Of a stretch of DNA of 64,000 bases, positions 36,933 to 45,969 are shown piece by piece. How positions within the stretch are numbered: the first letter of the stretch is position 1; every line of letters begins with the position of its first letter. Below the pieces are notes generated by a model, which worked only from the letters and a program-made list of their open reading frames with translations, ran no database searches and was not told where the DNA came from. The DNA is from Mollicutes bacterium. GTDB lineage: Bacteria > Bacillota_I > Bacilli_A > Izemoplasmatales > Izemoplasmataceae. Position numbers and translations under genes: made by a program. The stretch covers positions 41,881 through 105,880 of the forward strand of contig PUOX01000064.1 in assembly GCA_003552925.1 (NCBI GenBank), given 5' to 3'.

Positions 36933-38009
36933 CTACTCTGTATAGATTCTTGGAACGCGTTTCCCTATCTGGCAAAAAACTTCATAGTTGATGGTGTCCA
37001 AACGTCTTGCCACTTCATCAATATGAGGATCCTCGCCCATCAACACCACTTCATCGCCTAAACGCATGTCGTCTTCAATACGGACGAACATTTGGTCCAT
37101 GCATATGCGGCCAACGATTTCGCAGCGTGTATTGTTGATGGTGACGTATCCACCTTGGTTCTTTCTTATCATACCATCTGCGTACCCTATCGGCAAGACT
37201 CCGATGCGTTCATTTTGTTTGGCTTCGTAGGTGATGCTGTAGCCCAGCTTGTCACCTTTTTGCAACGACTTGATTTCGACAATCCGGCTTTTCAAGGTGT
37301 AAGTGGTCTTAAGCGGAAATAAATCGCCTTCCAGCGAAGCGCCATACATTGCAATGCCCAATCGGGCATGCGTCGTATAGGGAAAGTCGTTCTCGTATTT
37401 CATGATGGCCGAAGTGTTGGAAACATGAACGCTTTGCGGTTGGAAGGGCATTGATTGCAAGAAACTTTCAAAAAGCGAGATTTGACGCTTCACGTATGCT
37501 TCGTCACAATCCGCGGTCGCAAAATGGGTGTATACTCCTTCCATTGACAAATGCGATATGTTTTGCACTTCGCTCGCCACCTCAAGCGCTTCGGAATAAT
37601 CCTTGAAGCCCAAACGGTGCATGCCTGTGTCGATTTTCATATGAAAACGCAAAGGCTTGGCAAACTGTTTTGCGGCGTCAAAAAGATGCCGACTGGTTAC
37701 GGTGAACAAGATGTTGTGACGGGAGAGGACGTCAAAGTCTTCCTTGTGCACGGCGCCCATCACCAACACATCAATGTCTTCGGCAATCTCCTTAAGTTCA
37801 AGCGCTTCTTCAAGCAAACTGACGGCGAAGAACTGCACGCCTCTTTCGTAAAAATAGCGGACGACTCTTTTCGCACCGTGGCCATAGGCATCGGCTTTGA
37901 CCACCGGTATGGCTTGCGCCGGCGCGATATGGTCTCGCATCATCCTGTAGTTTTCGTACACATGTTTCAAATTGACTTCCAGCCATGTAGGACGGTATTG
38001 ATTACGCAT
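36933..38009 (-). CDS. alr: alanine racemase
   Basis: A 358-residue fold-III PLP enzyme. The PLP lysine is in VVKADAYGHG, the catalytic Tyr region is HARLGIAMYGAS, and GRICMDQ is near the C-terminus. It interconverts L- and D-alanine. The start overlaps orr by 8 bases inside the ornithine operon. As 2-amino-4-ketopentanoate thiolase releases D-alanine, a catabolic role in making L-alanine is likely; a peptidoglycan role is also possible. Confidence 0.92.
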   Translation of the reverse strand: MRNQYRPTWLEVNLKHVYENYRMMRDHIAPAQAIPVVKADAYGHGAKRVVRYFYERGVQFFAVSLLEEALELKEIAEDIDVLVMGAVHKEDFDVLSRHNILFTVTSRHLFDAAKQFAKPLRFHMKIDTGMHRLGFKDYSEALEVASEVQNISHLSMEGVYTHFATADCDEAYVKRQISLFESFLQSMPFQPQSVHVSNTSAIMKYENDFPYTTHARLGIAMYGASLEGDLFPLKTTYTLKSRIVEIKSLQKGDKLGYSITYEAKQNERIGVLPIGYADGMIRKNQGGYVTINNTRCEIVGRICMDQMFVRIEDDMRLGDEVVLMGEDPHIDEVARRLDTINYEVFCQIGKRVPRIYTE

Positions 38010-39060
38010 AATGCTTCACCACGTAAGGCGAGGTCATCAGACTCAACAGACTGCCGTATGTCAGTTTGAATGTCAACGTGTCGCCAACAGCGTACGATTT
38101 GTCCGTGTTAGTCATGTTGACGATGACATGATCGCTGCTGCTTCCGATTGCCTCGATGTTTTGGTCTATGGGGATTAGCTCGTGGTGGTCGACATCTTGC
38201 TTGCCAATGGCCAAAATGGCACGAAGCATGGGGCCTTTGTCTTCAAAGGAGGGTTTTTTGCCAAAAGCGTCCATGCCAATTTCACCTTCCGGATAAGAAG
38301 GTTTTTCCTTGAGTTCAATAATGTCGGCTTCTAACGTAAACACATCGTCGTATAAGCCGTCGACTTTATTGCCAAAGGCCGTTTCGCGACCTAAGACCAT
38401 GGCCTCTCCAATACGCAAGTTGTTCAACGTCGGCATGTCGGTGCCGTTTTCAAAAAGATGCAAATGCGAGGAATTCCCGGCGGATACCATAGAAAGCTTC
38501 CTGCCCAAATTCTTCTCGGCGGTTTTCACGATTTTCACAAGCTTCTCAAGCGTATCTTCCCGAGGGATAATGCCGCCGTGGCAAGTTAAATTGGTGCCAA
38601 GGCCGTGAAGTTCAATGTGCTTTAACGTTTCGACTTTTTGAAGGAAGCTTTGCACGTCATCCTTATAATACACGCCTTCCCGCAAGTCTCCCAAATCGAC
38701 CATGACAACAACTTTGTGGGTTTTCCCTGCCGCTTTTGCGGCGGCGTTCAATGCCTTGATGGTTTGCCATTCAGAGTTCAACGAAACATCGGCATAGCGA
38801 ACCACATCATGGACCTCATGCAATGAGGGCAGACGCAAGAGGACCTTGGGAATGGAGGTGTTCATGGTTTTTAAGTTCTTCACTCGGGAATCGGCGATAT
38901 AGTCCACCTTTTCCTCGTTTAGAATTTTGATCAGTTCCTCGTTCGCGCAAAAAACTTTGGTTACCGCCATCATGCTCATACCATGCGTGGCGAGCCGCTC
39001 TTTCATGACTCTGACATTGTGGCGATACTTCTCAACATCAATGACGATTCGTGGATACAT
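38002..39060 (-). CDS. orr: ornithine racemase
   Basis: A 352-residue alanine-racemase-like PLP enzyme with the reduced C-terminal part seen in the YhfX/Orr family. AVTKVFCAN holds the PLP lysine, ADSRVKNL, GLGTNLTCHGG and MVSAGNSSHLHL follow. In oxidative/reductive ornithine fermentation it makes D-ornithine for the aminomutase. Family relatives include other amino-acid racemases, but the neighbours make ornithine the best fit. Of several Met codons the ATG at 39060 has the best-placed GAGAG. Confidence 0.88.
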   Translation of the reverse strand: MYPRIVIDVEKYRHNVRVMKERLATHGMSMMAVTKVFCANEELIKILNEEKVDYIADSRVKNLKTMNTSIPKVLLRLPSLHEVHDVVRYADVSLNSEWQTIKALNAAAKAAGKTHKVVVMVDLGDLREGVYYKDDVQSFLQKVETLKHIELHGLGTNLTCHGGIIPREDTLEKLVKIVKTAEKNLGRKLSMVSAGNSSHLHLFENGTDMPTLNNLRIGEAMVLGRETAFGNKVDGLYDDVFTLEADIIELKEKPSYPEGEIGMDAFGKKPSFEDKGPMLRAILAIGKQDVDHHELIPIDQNIEAIGSSSDHVIVNMTNTDKSYAVGDTLTFKLTYGSLLSLMTSPYVVKHYA

Positions 39061-40429
39061 GGTCATCACTCTCGATTCGCAGGGATTTCTTTAGCAACGC
39101 AAGCGCTTCATCAGGGTATTTGAGCGACAATACGCCCACGCTGGACATGATGTAATCCCAGTCTCTTAAAATCTTCACTTTTCCTTTGGGCACCAGTTTC
39201 TTGGTTTTGTCCCGCAAATAATCGGCAACGATGGATTCGGTGTCGTCTAGGTGGATGAGTGCGCCTCCGGTTAAAACGACGGTTTGAACTTGCGTCAAGT
39301 CCCTTCCTTCGGGAATCACTTTCATGCCTCCCGTCGTGTAGACGTTGCGCAAATCGCCCACATGACGGTCCAAGCTCTTGTGCACGCATACTTTGGTCAG
39401 CTCATAAACAAACGCTCTTTCTACGTCGCTTTTCGGAATTTGCCGGTAATTGTCCATTAAATCTTGGAAAGTCTCCTCGTCCAAACGCAGCTTACGGCGG
39501 ACGCGATCCTTATCGGCGTATTCCAACACCTTTTCGCGATTGACGAACACGCCGAGATCGCCTTCGACCGTCCGTTTCTCCTTGGCTTCCCCTTCGCTGT
39601 ATTTGAGGTATTCGTCGCTAGGGACCGTAACCGAATGCACATCCGTCGTAGCGCCCCCGACATCGATGACGACAAGATTGCCAAGCTCGCTATATAGCAA
39701 CATCGCCGCTTCCATCACCGACCCCGGCGTAGGCATGATGGAACCGTTGACCCTTTCTTTGACATGCTTCATGCCTTTGGCGTGGACGATGTGTTCTTCA
39801 AACGTTTCGTAAATTTTTTTTCTCAACGGATGAATGTTTAAAAAATCGACGCGGGGATAGACATTTTCGACAATGGAGAGATAGTCCTTTTGAGGACTAT
39901 TGGCGAAGTGTTTCTTGATGCGATAGTGGTTTTCTACGTTCCCCGCATAAAGAATCGGCGTGTTCAAATGCATGCTTTCAACTTTTTTCAAGTTCTCAAA
40001 AGCAACGTTTTTTTCTCCGTAATCGGTGCCGCCGGAAATCAAAACGATGTTGGGGCGAATGTCTTCAATTTGTTCAAGGTCGTCTTCTTCCAAGGGGCCC
40101 GCGGTAATGAGATGAATGTTGGCGCCGGCGTTCAGGGCGGCTTCTTTGGCGGCTCTAACCGTCATCTCGTAAACCAGTCCGGATACCGTCATCTTTAATC
40201 CGCCGGCGGCGCTTGATGAGGCGAACATTTCTCCAAAGGACAATTCATCGGCTTTCAAGTTCGTTTTTAAATCTTCAACGGCTCCGTCAAGTCCGTCGCG
40301 GACGTCGCTGTCAACAGTTGTGACAGCGACTCCTCGACCTAGGAAATCCGTATGTTTGTTTTGGATACGGAATGCATTGACGACAGTCGTCGTGCTTCCG
40401 ATTTCCGCAACCAACGTATCAATTTTCAT
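39038..40429 (-). CDS. GlmL/MutL-family protein of the ornithine aminomutase operon
   Basis: A 463-residue ASKHA-fold ATPase. EIGSTTTVVNAF at residues 9-20 and VVIDVGGATTDVHSV are the nucleotide-binding phosphate loops, and VVLTGGALIHL is a third. GlmL/MutL relatives accompany glutamate mutase and are thought to help reload or protect cobalamin enzymes. Here it lies directly after oraE, which needs adenosylcobalamin, so a reactivating or maintenance role is inferred. Overlaps both neighbours (11 and 23 bases). Confidence 0.88.
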   Translation of the reverse strand: MKIDTLVAEIGSTTTVVNAFRIQNKHTDFLGRGVAVTTVDSDVRDGLDGAVEDLKTNLKADELSFGEMFASSSAAGGLKMTVSGLVYEMTVRAAKEAALNAGANIHLITAGPLEEDDLEQIEDIRPNIVLISGGTDYGEKNVAFENLKKVESMHLNTPILYAGNVENHYRIKKHFANSPQKDYLSIVENVYPRVDFLNIHPLRKKIYETFEEHIVHAKGMKHVKERVNGSIMPTPGSVMEAAMLLYSELGNLVVIDVGGATTDVHSVTVPSDEYLKYSEGEAKEKRTVEGDLGVFVNREKVLEYADKDRVRRKLRLDEETFQDLMDNYRQIPKSDVERAFVYELTKVCVHKSLDRHVGDLRNVYTTGGMKVIPEGRDLTQVQTVVLTGGALIHLDDTESIVADYLRDKTKKLVPKGKVKILRDWDYIMSSVGVLSLKYPDEALALLKKSLRIESDDHVSTNRH

Positions 40430-42629
40430 CGTTTTTCATCGCCTTGTGCCGTTTCACAAGGAAGCTTGCAACTTGATGTCCGTTCGAACCGCGGCCGAAC
40501 CCTTGGTCCATGGCGTTCTTTCTCGCCAGTTCAGGAATGACCTGCGTGCCTCCGGCCAGCAAGATCAACTTGTCGCGAACACCTTTTTCGACCGCATAGT
40601 CATGAAGTTTTTGCATGTTTTTATAATGCACTTCGTCATGCGAAATGATGGTCGACATCATAACTGCGTCCGCATCCATCTCAATGGCGGCGTCTATGAA
40701 CTTTTCAATCGGTACGCTTGTGCCCAAATACTCATATTTGATGCCGTATTTTTCGATGCCGCCATGCTTGATGTCCAACACTTCGCGGATGCCGACGCTA
40801 TGTTCGTCGTCGCCACCGGTTCCGGCGATGACCTTCATGGGGTTTTTCTTCACATAATCGTATATGACCTCTTCTTCGATGGTGTCGAGTTCTTCTGGAA
40901 GTTCGAGGTCATTGACGTTAATGTCAAAGTCCACACGACCCTTGATTTGGACGCGGGTGCCTTCACTTGGATGCAACACTTCGCTGTGGATTGCCTCGAC
41001 GTCGGTTAGGTTCATTTTTCGGCCGGTCGCAACCGCCGCCTCTACGGCAATCTTCTTAGGCGCAGGGAAAAACAAATCCACAGTCACAACGCCGTCGCCC
41101 AACCATTCCACCTCGGGTTTGAGCCAATCGGAGTTTCTGTATTTTTCGTTTTCTTTCATTCGGAGGTATACATTGTCGGTTTCATCGAGTTCGTCGATGT
41201 ATTGAATCTTGTCCGGTTTCTCAAAGGTCGAACCGTCAATCAGGTTGGCCGGATTGTCTTTGGCGGAAGGATCGTATTGTTCGACGTTGTTGTAGCCGAA
41301 ATGGGCTGTGACGGGCGCCATGTAATTCTCATCGCGTTTAACGACCGAATTGGCGCCGATGCCTCCGTCGATTTCACGCATGATGCCGTCGGAGTTGCGC
41401 TCGGGGTACTCGCCGCTATCCACAAACATGCCCGCTTCGACAGCGTTGAAATAACCGCCCAATTCTAGTATTTCTTCCATCATCAAAACGGCGCGTTCTT
41501 GAATCTCGCGTTTTTTGTCGTATAAATACCCTTCGTCTTTGATATCCACCATGCCCAACAAGTCGTCCATGCCGACCATGGATTGTTTGGTCGTGTCCAG
41601 CGCTTCGATGTTGTATACGTGCCATGGAACGTTGCGTCCTTCATCGGGAGTGATGGTACTTTGTATGTCAGCGCTGGTCAAGCGAGAAATCAACAGGTTC
41701 AACACATGCGTTACCGTGGCTTCGCGCGTTGAAGAATCCATGTATTTGGTGTTCATTTGCGCGCGAATCTTGTACTTGTCGAAAAATTCACGTAACGCAA
41801 TGGCGTAGGGAAGGTTCAATTTCAAATCCGGGGAGGGAGGGGCCGCAGGCGGAACCGAAGAGAGGCAAATGTTTTCCGGTTTAATGCCGGCCTTTTCGCT
41901 ATACACCGAGTTGATGGCGTGTTGAACCAGGAGCTCGGGCATAACCTTCCAAGCATCGCGGGCGGTAGCGTTTGCGTTGTGGGCTCCGTCGATTTGGGCG
42001 ATGTCCGCAAACGCGAGCACTTTTTTGCTTTCAGCGGCGTCCACAAAGCTGCGCACCATGTTGATGTTTCGGTACAAGACATTGTATTGAGGGTCTTGAT
42101 GTGCGCCGTTGACACCTTCTTCGGTAAACAATACCGCTATCTCGGGTCCGGCAACGCCCGAAACGTATGAATGGTAATTAATCGGACGACCGACTTCTTC
42201 TTCAATATAATCCAAAGCTTTTCTTTGCGCGCGCAGCTGCTTCCGGGTTATGGGAATCCCGCCAACGCCTTGCGGAGTCCCTTCCAACAAGCCGTCAAAA
42301 TGAGACTGGCCTGCAGTGCGTATGACCATGATATGATCGGCGCCATGATATGCGGCCATTCTCATACGGCGTATATCGTCCTCGAACCGGCCCGAGGCAA
42401 TTTCAGCGGTAACCACTGCGTCCGGTTGAGGGTCGATGTTGCCCAAGTATGCGGCACTGGGCAACGGCACCGAATTTTTCAAGGATTCGCTGGTTTGTTT
42501 GTACTCAAAAGCGCCCATTTTCAGGCTTTTCTTGTTTCTCCATGTCCATCCTTTGCGTTTAGGATGATACTTGTCGAGGTCTTTGAGTATGTTATGAATA
42601 TCCAGTTTGTCGTTCGGTTTAAGTTTCAT
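40419..42629 (-). CDS. oraE: D-ornithine 4,5-aminomutase large subunit
   Basis: A 736-residue adenosylcobalamin- and PLP-dependent radical enzyme converting D-ornithine to (2R,4S)-2,4-diaminopentanoate. The N-terminal part is a TIM-barrel-like catalytic domain (TAGQSHFDGLLEGTPQG, TKYMDSSTREAT). The C-terminal Rossmann-like domain has DEHSVG at 608-613, the DxHxxG cobalamin motif, with GG and a Lys near 627 that could be the PLP Schiff-base residue. It works with OraS, encoded 11 bases upstream in overlap. Confidence 0.96.
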   Translation of the reverse strand: MKLKPNDKLDIHNILKDLDKYHPKRKGWTWRNKKSLKMGAFEYKQTSESLKNSVPLPSAAYLGNIDPQPDAVVTAEIASGRFEDDIRRMRMAAYHGADHIMVIRTAGQSHFDGLLEGTPQGVGGIPITRKQLRAQRKALDYIEEEVGRPINYHSYVSGVAGPEIAVLFTEEGVNGAHQDPQYNVLYRNINMVRSFVDAAESKKVLAFADIAQIDGAHNANATARDAWKVMPELLVQHAINSVYSEKAGIKPENICLSSVPPAAPPSPDLKLNLPYAIALREFFDKYKIRAQMNTKYMDSSTREATVTHVLNLLISRLTSADIQSTITPDEGRNVPWHVYNIEALDTTKQSMVGMDDLLGMVDIKDEGYLYDKKREIQERAVLMMEEILELGGYFNAVEAGMFVDSGEYPERNSDGIMREIDGGIGANSVVKRDENYMAPVTAHFGYNNVEQYDPSAKDNPANLIDGSTFEKPDKIQYIDELDETDNVYLRMKENEKYRNSDWLKPEVEWLGDGVVTVDLFFPAPKKIAVEAAVATGRKMNLTDVEAIHSEVLHPSEGTRVQIKGRVDFDINVNDLELPEELDTIEEEVIYDYVKKNPMKVIAGTGGDDEHSVGIREVLDIKHGGIEKYGIKYEYLGTSVPIEKFIDAAIEMDADAVMMSTIISHDEVHYKNMQKLHDYAVEKGVRDKLILLAGGTQVIPELARKNAMDQGFGRGSNGHQVASFLVKRHKAMKNDEN

Positions 42630-42987
42630 TGTGCACCAACGCCTCCTTCAACTCGTCGATATGTTTGCCTTCGCTTAAAAGCATGCCTGCATCGCGGATT
42701 TCCAGCCCTTTATCACGTGCGAGGCGGTACACACAGTGGCCTGCCCCTTTTGACAAAAGATTGCTTTCAGCCAGTTTATCTACTATGGCTTTGCTTTCAA
42801 TGCTGGAAAAACCCATACGCAAGAGCACACTGCGCTCAATGGATTTGGACGTGTATTTATGGCCCAAATCCACCAACGGGTCCACCATTTTATCAGCCAG
42901 TTCAAAGAAGTACTTTTTCAACTCTGCATCCGACATGTCCTTTAAATGTTCTCTGCGTTTCTTAAAATCGTCCTTGCGCTCTTTCAT
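42619..42987 (-). CDS. oraS: D-ornithine 4,5-aminomutase small subunit
   Basis: A 122-residue, mainly helical subunit. LADKMVDPLVDLGHKYTSKSIERSVLLRMGFSS (cited in part: LVDLGHKYTSKSIERSVL) and the GHCVYRLARDKG segment agree with OraS. It joins OraE to form the active enzyme. It overlaps ortB by 4 bases. Confidence 0.95.
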   Translation of the reverse strand: MKERKDDFKKRREHLKDMSDAELKKYFFELADKMVDPLVDLGHKYTSKSIERSVLLRMGFSSIESKAIVDKLAESNLLSKGAGHCVYRLARDKGLEIRDAGMLLSEGKHIDELKEALVHNET

Positions 42988-44381
42988 GCTTTTACCTCCT
43001 TTAAAAGCTCTTTTACTCTATTCGTTCCTACCGACAACTCATCGGACAAATAACGATAGTCCTCATCGGTCAATTTCTTGTTTTTGTACCGTTTCAAATA
43101 GGATTTGCGAATACGGTCCAAATCGATGTTTTGCACGTCGATTTTCTCGGCGCTGATGGGCAAGATGATGTTTTGCCCTGGTTTTTCCTTGTGGGGCAAC
43201 CCAAAGGAGATGTCAATGTTGTTCTTTTTAGCGAAAGAAAGTTGTGGTTGATGGTGTTTCCCAGCCCCAGTGTATTCGCTTTCTTGCACGACGATGATTT
43301 CATCTTTTTTCATCGTTTGGGCCAACTTGAACGCTACGGCTAAACTCGTATTGCCCGCCGGGCCTCTTTCAAGGCCTTCAAGAACGGCCAAAGCCTCTGT
43401 GATGAAAAAGACACTTCCTTGGTTGACTGTATAATATTTGTCCATGTAGCGCATGGGTCGCGCGGCGCTTCTTGGAACATCGCTTCGATCGGGGTTGATG
43501 GCAAATGGAAGACCGAAACCGGTGTGGCCGGTTGTAAAGGATTTGCGGTTAAAGTCTTGATCGCTGGCCATATGTAAGCCCTCAAGATTCACGCTCGCAC
43601 CATAAATCTTTGTGTCTTTTGCGCCAGCCCTTCGGACGCCGCGCGCGGTTCCTGTCAAGTTTCCACCGCCCGCGTTCGTACAAACAACGACATCAGGGAA
43701 CTTTCCGTGTCGTTTTTCGGTCTCTTTTGCTATTTCGTACCCCAAAGTCTCTATACCCATAATGCCGTAAGGCGAATATAAAGAAGCGTTAAAGTAGCCG
43801 GTTTCGTCAAGAAGGTTCAAAAATGTATAAAAGAGTTCGGGTCCGACGCTCAGCTGAATGACTTCGGCCCCATACGCTTCACAGGCACGCGCCTTTTCTA
43901 AAATCTCAGGTTGTGCAAGATTTTTAGAGTCGAAGCATTCTTGAACGATGATGCACTTAAGACCATATTTCGCGGCCAAAGCGGCCACAGCGGCACCGTA
44001 GTTCCCGCTCGTCGCAGCGATGACGCCTTTATAGCCCATCTCTTTGGCTTTATGAACACTGATGGCGGCGCGCCTAGCCTTGAACGAACCGCTAAGATTA
44101 GACGCTTCATCCTTCAAAAAAATTCTCGCACCATAACCCGGAGAGGCGAATTTGCGAGCGTATTCAGTTATGTTTTTCAACTCAATCAACGGCGTGGCGC
44201 CGACCATGTTGTTGTTTTGTATGTTCCGCACTTCTTCAAACGAGTACCCGGCGTCGTGCATCATTTTTTCATAATCAAAGCCGATACCGGAAAACTCGAA
44301 GGTGTCGTAATCAAGACCCACCGAGTTCTTTATAATGCTGTTTTTTCGGTTGAGAAGATCTTGGATGTCATAACTACTCAT
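42984..44381 (-). CDS. ortB: 2-amino-4-ketopentanoate thiolase subunit beta
   Basis: A 465-residue PLP enzyme of the threonine-synthase-like fold. SNLSGSFKARRA holds the PLP Lys (101), TSGNYGAAV binds phosphate/substrate, and GGGNLTG follows. With OrtA and CoA it cleaves 2-amino-4-ketopentanoate to acetyl-CoA and alanine. The ATG at 44381 has GGGGGGATAAGG upstream and overlaps ortA by 8 bases; a 22-residue extension into ortA is rejected. Confidence 0.95.
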   Translation of the reverse strand: MSSYDIQDLLNRKNSIIKNSVGLDYDTFEFSGIGFDYEKMMHDAGYSFEEVRNIQNNNMVGATPLIELKNITEYARKFASPGYGARIFLKDEASNLSGSFKARRAAISVHKAKEMGYKGVIAATSGNYGAAVAALAAKYGLKCIIVQECFDSKNLAQPEILEKARACEAYGAEVIQLSVGPELFYTFLNLLDETGYFNASLYSPYGIMGIETLGYEIAKETEKRHGKFPDVVVCTNAGGGNLTGTARGVRRAGAKDTKIYGASVNLEGLHMASDQDFNRKSFTTGHTGFGLPFAINPDRSDVPRSAARPMRYMDKYYTVNQGSVFFITEALAVLEGLERGPAGNTSLAVAFKLAQTMKKDEIIVVQESEYTGAGKHHQPQLSFAKKNNIDISFGLPHKEKPGQNIILPISAEKIDVQNIDLDRIRKSYLKRYKNKKLTDEDYRYLSDELSVGTNRVKELLKEVKA

Positions 44382-44679
44382 CCTTATCCCCCCACATCTC
44401 TGCCAAAATCGTTTCTCGCATTTGCTGAATCTCTTCGACATAGTCACCGTACGTGTGTTTGTACTTGGGGTGCACTTCTTTTACAACGCCCTTAATCAAG
44501 CGATTTGTGGCGGTTTCGATAGTGGCCTCTTCGTACAGTTCGGCTTCTTCTTGCAATCTTCCTTTGACCCAACACTTCAAAGGAACTTTTGACGTGCTTT
44601 CCGGAAGCGAATCTGCGCGTTGTTCTGGGAGAAGAATATAGTCTCTTATCCGTACGAACGTCCCCTTGGGAATAAGCAT
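44374..44679 (-). CDS. ortA: 2-amino-4-ketopentanoate thiolase subunit alpha
   Basis: A 101-residue protein with KGTFVRIRDYILLPEQRADSLP (cited in two halves: KGTFVRIRDYIL and LPEQRADSLP), VPLKCWVKG and HTYGDYVEEI, agreeing with OrtA. It is the first gene of the nine-gene operon ending at argF, with its own upstream promoter. Confidence 0.94.
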   Translation of the reverse strand: MLIPKGTFVRIRDYILLPEQRADSLPESTSKVPLKCWVKGRLQEEAELYEEATIETATNRLIKGVVKEVHPKYKHTYGDYVEEIQQMRETILAEMWGDKDE

Positions 44680-44715
44680 AATTCCACCCTTTCTCTTCGG
44701 TATTGTTTCACACTT

Positions 44716-44727
44716 AATTATGATACC
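44716..44727 (-). promoter_or_regulatory. candidate extended -10 promoter of the ortA-argF operon
   Basis: Minus strand reads TGGTATCAT about 40 bases before the ortA start; TGnTATCAT is an extended -10. No clear -35. It lies just after the ord terminator, so the long operon and ord are probably separate units. Confidence 0.5.
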
Positions 44728-44779
44728 ATAAAAACCCTTTCATTGTATAGTCATTTCCCTTATTTAAAGGGCATAAAAA

Positions 44780-44808
44780 AAGGCCCTTTCTAAAGCAGAA
44801 AGAACCTT
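44780..44808 (-). terminator. terminator of ord
   Basis: Stem AAGGTTCTTTCT/AGAAAGGGCCTT (two G-U pairs) followed by a seven-base T-tract on the minus strand. Confidence 0.85.
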
Positions 44809-44819
44809 GTGTAAACGCT

Positions 44820-45863
44820 TTATTTTTTGATGAGTTTTCGTACATCTCCCAAAATAGCTCGTGGTACTGGAAGATTAATCATCGTTTTCAATCCTGGCTC
44901 GGAGTTGATAACGTGTGGCATCATGTTCACGCAAGTGGCTATAGTCCCAACGCCACCGTCAATCTCCGGAGTTATGGAAAGGTTCACTTCGGGTGTGCCG
45001 TGAATCGTGATATAATCCCCTGTTTGTGTTCCTTCCATTTCAGGCTCGATTTGCTGAGGGTGCTTCATGTCGATAAATTTCTTGTTATTCACATACCCTT
45101 GTGCGGTCATATCAATGCCCGCTACATGGCCCTTTTTGGCCTCTCCATAGCGGCTCTTGCGATCTACGGAAGTCACGATGGGCTTCATTTGTTGTTCAAA
45201 GTCTTGGATTTCTATCCCTAAAGCGTCAGCAATCATGAAGACGCTCTCTTTGAAACCTACATGGCCGGCCAAATCATTGTTCGCCATTTTTTTCTCAAAC
45301 TCTTCCATCGAAATGCCGACGCCTTGTTCTTTCATTACTGTAGGCCCGAAAGGGGACAAACTGTTAACGCGACGAATTTCAATGGATTCAATATCTTTCA
45401 TTGCGCCTGTCATAGCGATGGCCAAGAAGTCCATGACAAATCCCGGGTTCACGCCTGTCCCGAGTACAGTGACATCGTTTTCCTTCGCCAAAGCGTCAAT
45501 CTCTTTGGATAGTTCAGGTTCATTGGCATAAGGATAAGCCATTTCCTCGGCTGTGCTGATAATATTGATTTTGTGCGTTAATCCCTTCTTGATTTTCTCG
45601 AAAGACTTTCTTGTGTAAGAATCCGTAGCGATAAACAAAACATCGGCACCTGTTTTTAAAACACCGTCAATGTTCTCTGTCACCACAACATCTTCTTTAG
45701 CGATTTCTTTGTTTTCTAACAAATCTGCCACAGGCTTGCCTTTAAGGTCTGGCGAAATATCGCAAACTCCGACTATTTCAACCCCTTCTTTTTCCGAAAG
45801 CATCTCAGCAATGCCTCTTCCCATGGCTCCAAAACCCCAAATTGCAACTTTTACTTTTTCCAA
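44820..45863 (-). CDS. ord: 2,4-diaminopentanoate dehydrogenase
   Basis: A 347-residue NAD(P)-dependent dehydrogenase making 2-amino-4-ketopentanoate. WGFGAMGRGIAEML (residues 9-22) is the Rossmann loop; GTGVNPGFVMDFLA and RRVNSLSPFGPTVMKEQG are typical of the Ord family. The start is a TTG at 45863 with GAGGTGA seven bases upstream; no ATG fits in frame. It has its own promoter and terminator, apart from the rest of the pathway. Confidence 0.94.
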   Translation of the reverse strand: MEKVKVAIWGFGAMGRGIAEMLSEKEGVEIVGVCDISPDLKGKPVADLLENKEIAKEDVVVTENIDGVLKTGADVLFIATDSYTRKSFEKIKKGLTHKINIISTAEEMAYPYANEPELSKEIDALAKENDVTVLGTGVNPGFVMDFLAIAMTGAMKDIESIEIRRVNSLSPFGPTVMKEQGVGISMEEFEKKMANNDLAGHVGFKESVFMIADALGIEIQDFEQQMKPIVTSVDRKSRYGEAKKGHVAGIDMTAQGYVNNKKFIDMKHPQQIEPEMEGTQTGDYITIHGTPEVNLSITPEIDGGVGTIATCVNMMPHVINSEPGLKTMINLPVPRAILGDVRKLIKK

Positions 45864-45913
45864 ACCACATTCACCTCATCTATCAAAGTTTTATTTGCTC
45901 ACATTTGATATGA

Positions 45914-45922
45914 TAACACAAA
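45914..45922 (-). promoter_or_regulatory. candidate extended -10 promoter of ord
   Basis: Minus strand TGTTATCAT, an extended -10, about 55 bases before the TTG start. It resembles the TGGTATCAT element before ortA, so both units may be read by the same holoenzyme with similar strength or control. Confidence 0.5.
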
Positions 45923-45945
45923 AACTCGTATATTTTACAAAATAA

Positions 45946-45969
45946 AAAAATGCCGTAATTGGCATTTTT
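45946..45969 (-). terminator. terminator of surE-mutT
   Basis: Stem AAAATGCC/GGCATTTT with six-base loop and T-rich tail on the minus strand, starting at the Nudix stop codon. Confidence 0.85.
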
